DNA from: Bugula neritina | Lineage: Eukaryota > Bryozoa > Gymnolaemata > Cheilostomatida > Bugulidae | Length of the DNA: 64,000 nucleotides | Direction: 5' to 3' | NCBI GenBank assembly: GCA_964035545.1 | Contig: OZ037767.1 | Span: forward strand, 23,827,128 to 23,891,127 | Part shown: one piece after another, positions 63,101-64,000 of the stretch | Layout: each line of letters starts with the position of its first letter | Position numbering within the stretch: position 1 is the stretch's first letter | Notes under the pieces: generated by a model | What the model was told of the DNA's origin: nothing | Seen by the model: only the letters and a program-made list of their open reading frames with translations | Database searches by the model: none | Program-made: the position numbers and the translations under genes

Positions 63101-63652
63101 TTAATTTTTGCTAGACATTCATTTGCCACTTTTCACTATGTATGTTGCAATATAAGGTGCAATATGTACCATGCGTTGCAAAATTACAACCAGCAATAAG
63201 AGTATAAATACTGCACCTTATTTTGTTTTATTTCTTAAAAATAAATAATAAATCCTATATTTAGTTTTTGTGAGTTATTAGCTTTAATTTCATATGTTGG
63301 TTCTTTTAAAATTTACAATTTCGAGATACGAGACACTGAATAATGATACATTTTCTAGCAGAAGATGTGTATTTTATCAGCATATAGCACATATAGGAAA
63401 CATTTATGGCAAGAAACAATTCTTGTTACAAGTTACCTTTCTGAGCTGCTTGCTTAGAATCAAGAGGTTGAGGGTGTTGCACAACACCACCCCTTCCTAT
63501 TGCATCGTGCATAACATTTATATAGCTTGGGGTTGCGTCTCGCACAGAAACCTTAGAAATGTTAGAAAAGTGTTGGCCACTGCTAGGCAATAAATGCTTG
63601 AAAGGACCGTCTTTGACTAAGCATCTGGGAGTAGAGGGGTCAGGCAGAAGTT
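57122..63652 (-). CDS. Unrecognised protein with degenerate EF-hand-like C-terminus, partial, 12 exons seen
   Basis: I cannot name this gene. Exons on minus: 63437-63652, 62418-62467, 62207-62307, 61588-61682, 61392-61465, 60770-60935, 59790-59985, 58607-58722, 58042-58112, 57826-57945, 57603-57649 and 57122-57422. All junctions are GT-AG and phase-consistent, giving about 517 residues. The 5' end lies beyond the window. The N-terminal half looks disordered (Pro/Ser/Gln-rich). The middle is charged: NKRRWVFEDDEPMTYQE, then RYREEQERQRRLAEERKKK, probably a coiled coil. The last ~200 residues are helical: DWLAQFCVFSRGTLSMYREIF, LEEVLIGLTSMNHEL and FYKKLWETCCDLDTNTISRGK. DLDTNTISRGKL resembles an EF-hand loop one residue short, so calcium binding is doubtful. 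The end is FLDFLTYIPLFIFIHKSVVGNP. Architecture suggests a scaffold or centrosome/cilium-type protein, but that is only an impression. Confidence 0.75.
59551..59755 (-). repeat. 88-bp tandem repeat in an intron of the unrecognised gene
   Basis: gtgtacatgg recurs at 59551, 59639 and 59727, a period of 88. Each unit is itself made of tacagagtata/catggtatata-type sub-repeats. The array ends about 35 bases from the donor of the 59790-59985 exon and produces long spurious Tyr/Cys-rich frames on the minus strand. Confidence 0.9.
61700..62045. repeat. GT-rich imperfect satellite in an intron
   Basis: Imperfect repeats of gtgtatatagtatgtagt, then of gtgtattagtgtatgtattg with gtgcatgtagta. Confidence 0.85.
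62868..63075 (-). mobile_element. tRNA-derived SINE, minus orientation, well-preserved copy
   Basis: On the minus strand: head agcagtggtctaggggttagag, cttagtaagcac and B-box gggttcgagcc, then 'ggccattggtgatgctagga', 'gcatccagtcataattgctc', 'aagtccttaacc' and the 3' block ending gcgactataaact. Very similar to the copy at 30250, in an intron (62468-63436) of the unrecognised gene and in the same orientation as that gene. Confidence 0.9.
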
Positions 63653-64000
63653 CTAAACAATTCATTGAAAAACAAAAAGCATAAAAATGGAAACATTTCA
63701 GCTTTAGAAACATGTTATTAGATAACAAAGAGAAAAGATGTAAGAAAATAGCATCAGTTTAGCTTGGGGTGCTAATAAGTAGAAGCTGACGCTACTCTGA
63801 GTAACCATGGCAACTAGTTAAAATGTCACACAGCAAATACAAGCAGGATATATTCAAATGCTTTTAGCAGCAGTAAGCCATAGTTGTCAAGCCTCTTGAG
63901 AATTTTAAAGCTGGTTTCAAGTCATGCAAGATCCAGTCTAGTCTCTCATAAACCAAGTCAAATTCCAGACAATCAATATAAGCAATGTAATATAATATAA
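63653..64000. other. Right edge, intron or 5' part of the unrecognised gene
   Basis: Upstream of the last recognised exon on the minus strand. That exon begins in phase (two bases completing a codon), so at least one more coding exon lies to the right. Nothing in this stretch itself looks coding. Confidence 0.6.

Overview
This is nuclear DNA of an animal. It is AT-rich. Its genes are split into many short exons with GT-AG introns (one GC-AG), CpG is scarce, tandem repeats are abundant, and there are four copies of a tRNA-derived SINE. The gene set (DAXX, prohibitin-2, DNAJC16, a FUBP-type four-KH protein, a cytosolic sulfotransferase) is metazoan. An invertebrate, perhaps a lophotrochozoan, fits best, but the sequence does not fix the phylum. 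Exons were assembled by eye from splice sites, reading frame, intron phase and family similarity. No transcript data were used.

Layout. 1-10,898: no convincing gene; one SINE, an 18-bp minisatellite and three copies of a dispersed AT-rich repeat. 10,899-16,355 (+): a cytosolic sulfotransferase with an N-terminal extension that looks like an acylation signal. 17,450-21,502 and 23,517-27,146 (both -): tandem paralogues of a PLP enzyme of the serine racemase / threonine-serine dehydratase family. 28,015-31,055 (-): a 301-residue protein with a TOPRIM-like (DUF4435/OLD-nuclease-like) pattern, rebuilt here from seven phase-consistent exons. 31,419-34,423 (-): prohibitin-2. 35,654-40,230 (+): DAXX, head-to-head with prohibitin-2. 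41,500-48,995 (+): DNAJC16, an ER J-domain/thioredoxin-like membrane protein. 49,823-55,498 (+): a FUBP/KSRP-type protein. 57,122-63,652 and beyond the right edge (-): an unrecognised protein with a degenerate EF-hand-like C-terminus, tail-to-tail with FUBP.

The genes look like an ordinary housekeeping neighbourhood, not a pathway. Three things stand out. First, the TOPRIM-like gene. Second, the sulfotransferase beginning MGCAAS. Third, tandem duplications repeatedly lie flush against splice sites: 40-bp and 23-bp units that each copy a 5' splice site, a 77-bp duplication that copies a 3' splice site, an intron made almost entirely of repeat, and trinucleotide tracts directly upstream of acceptors.
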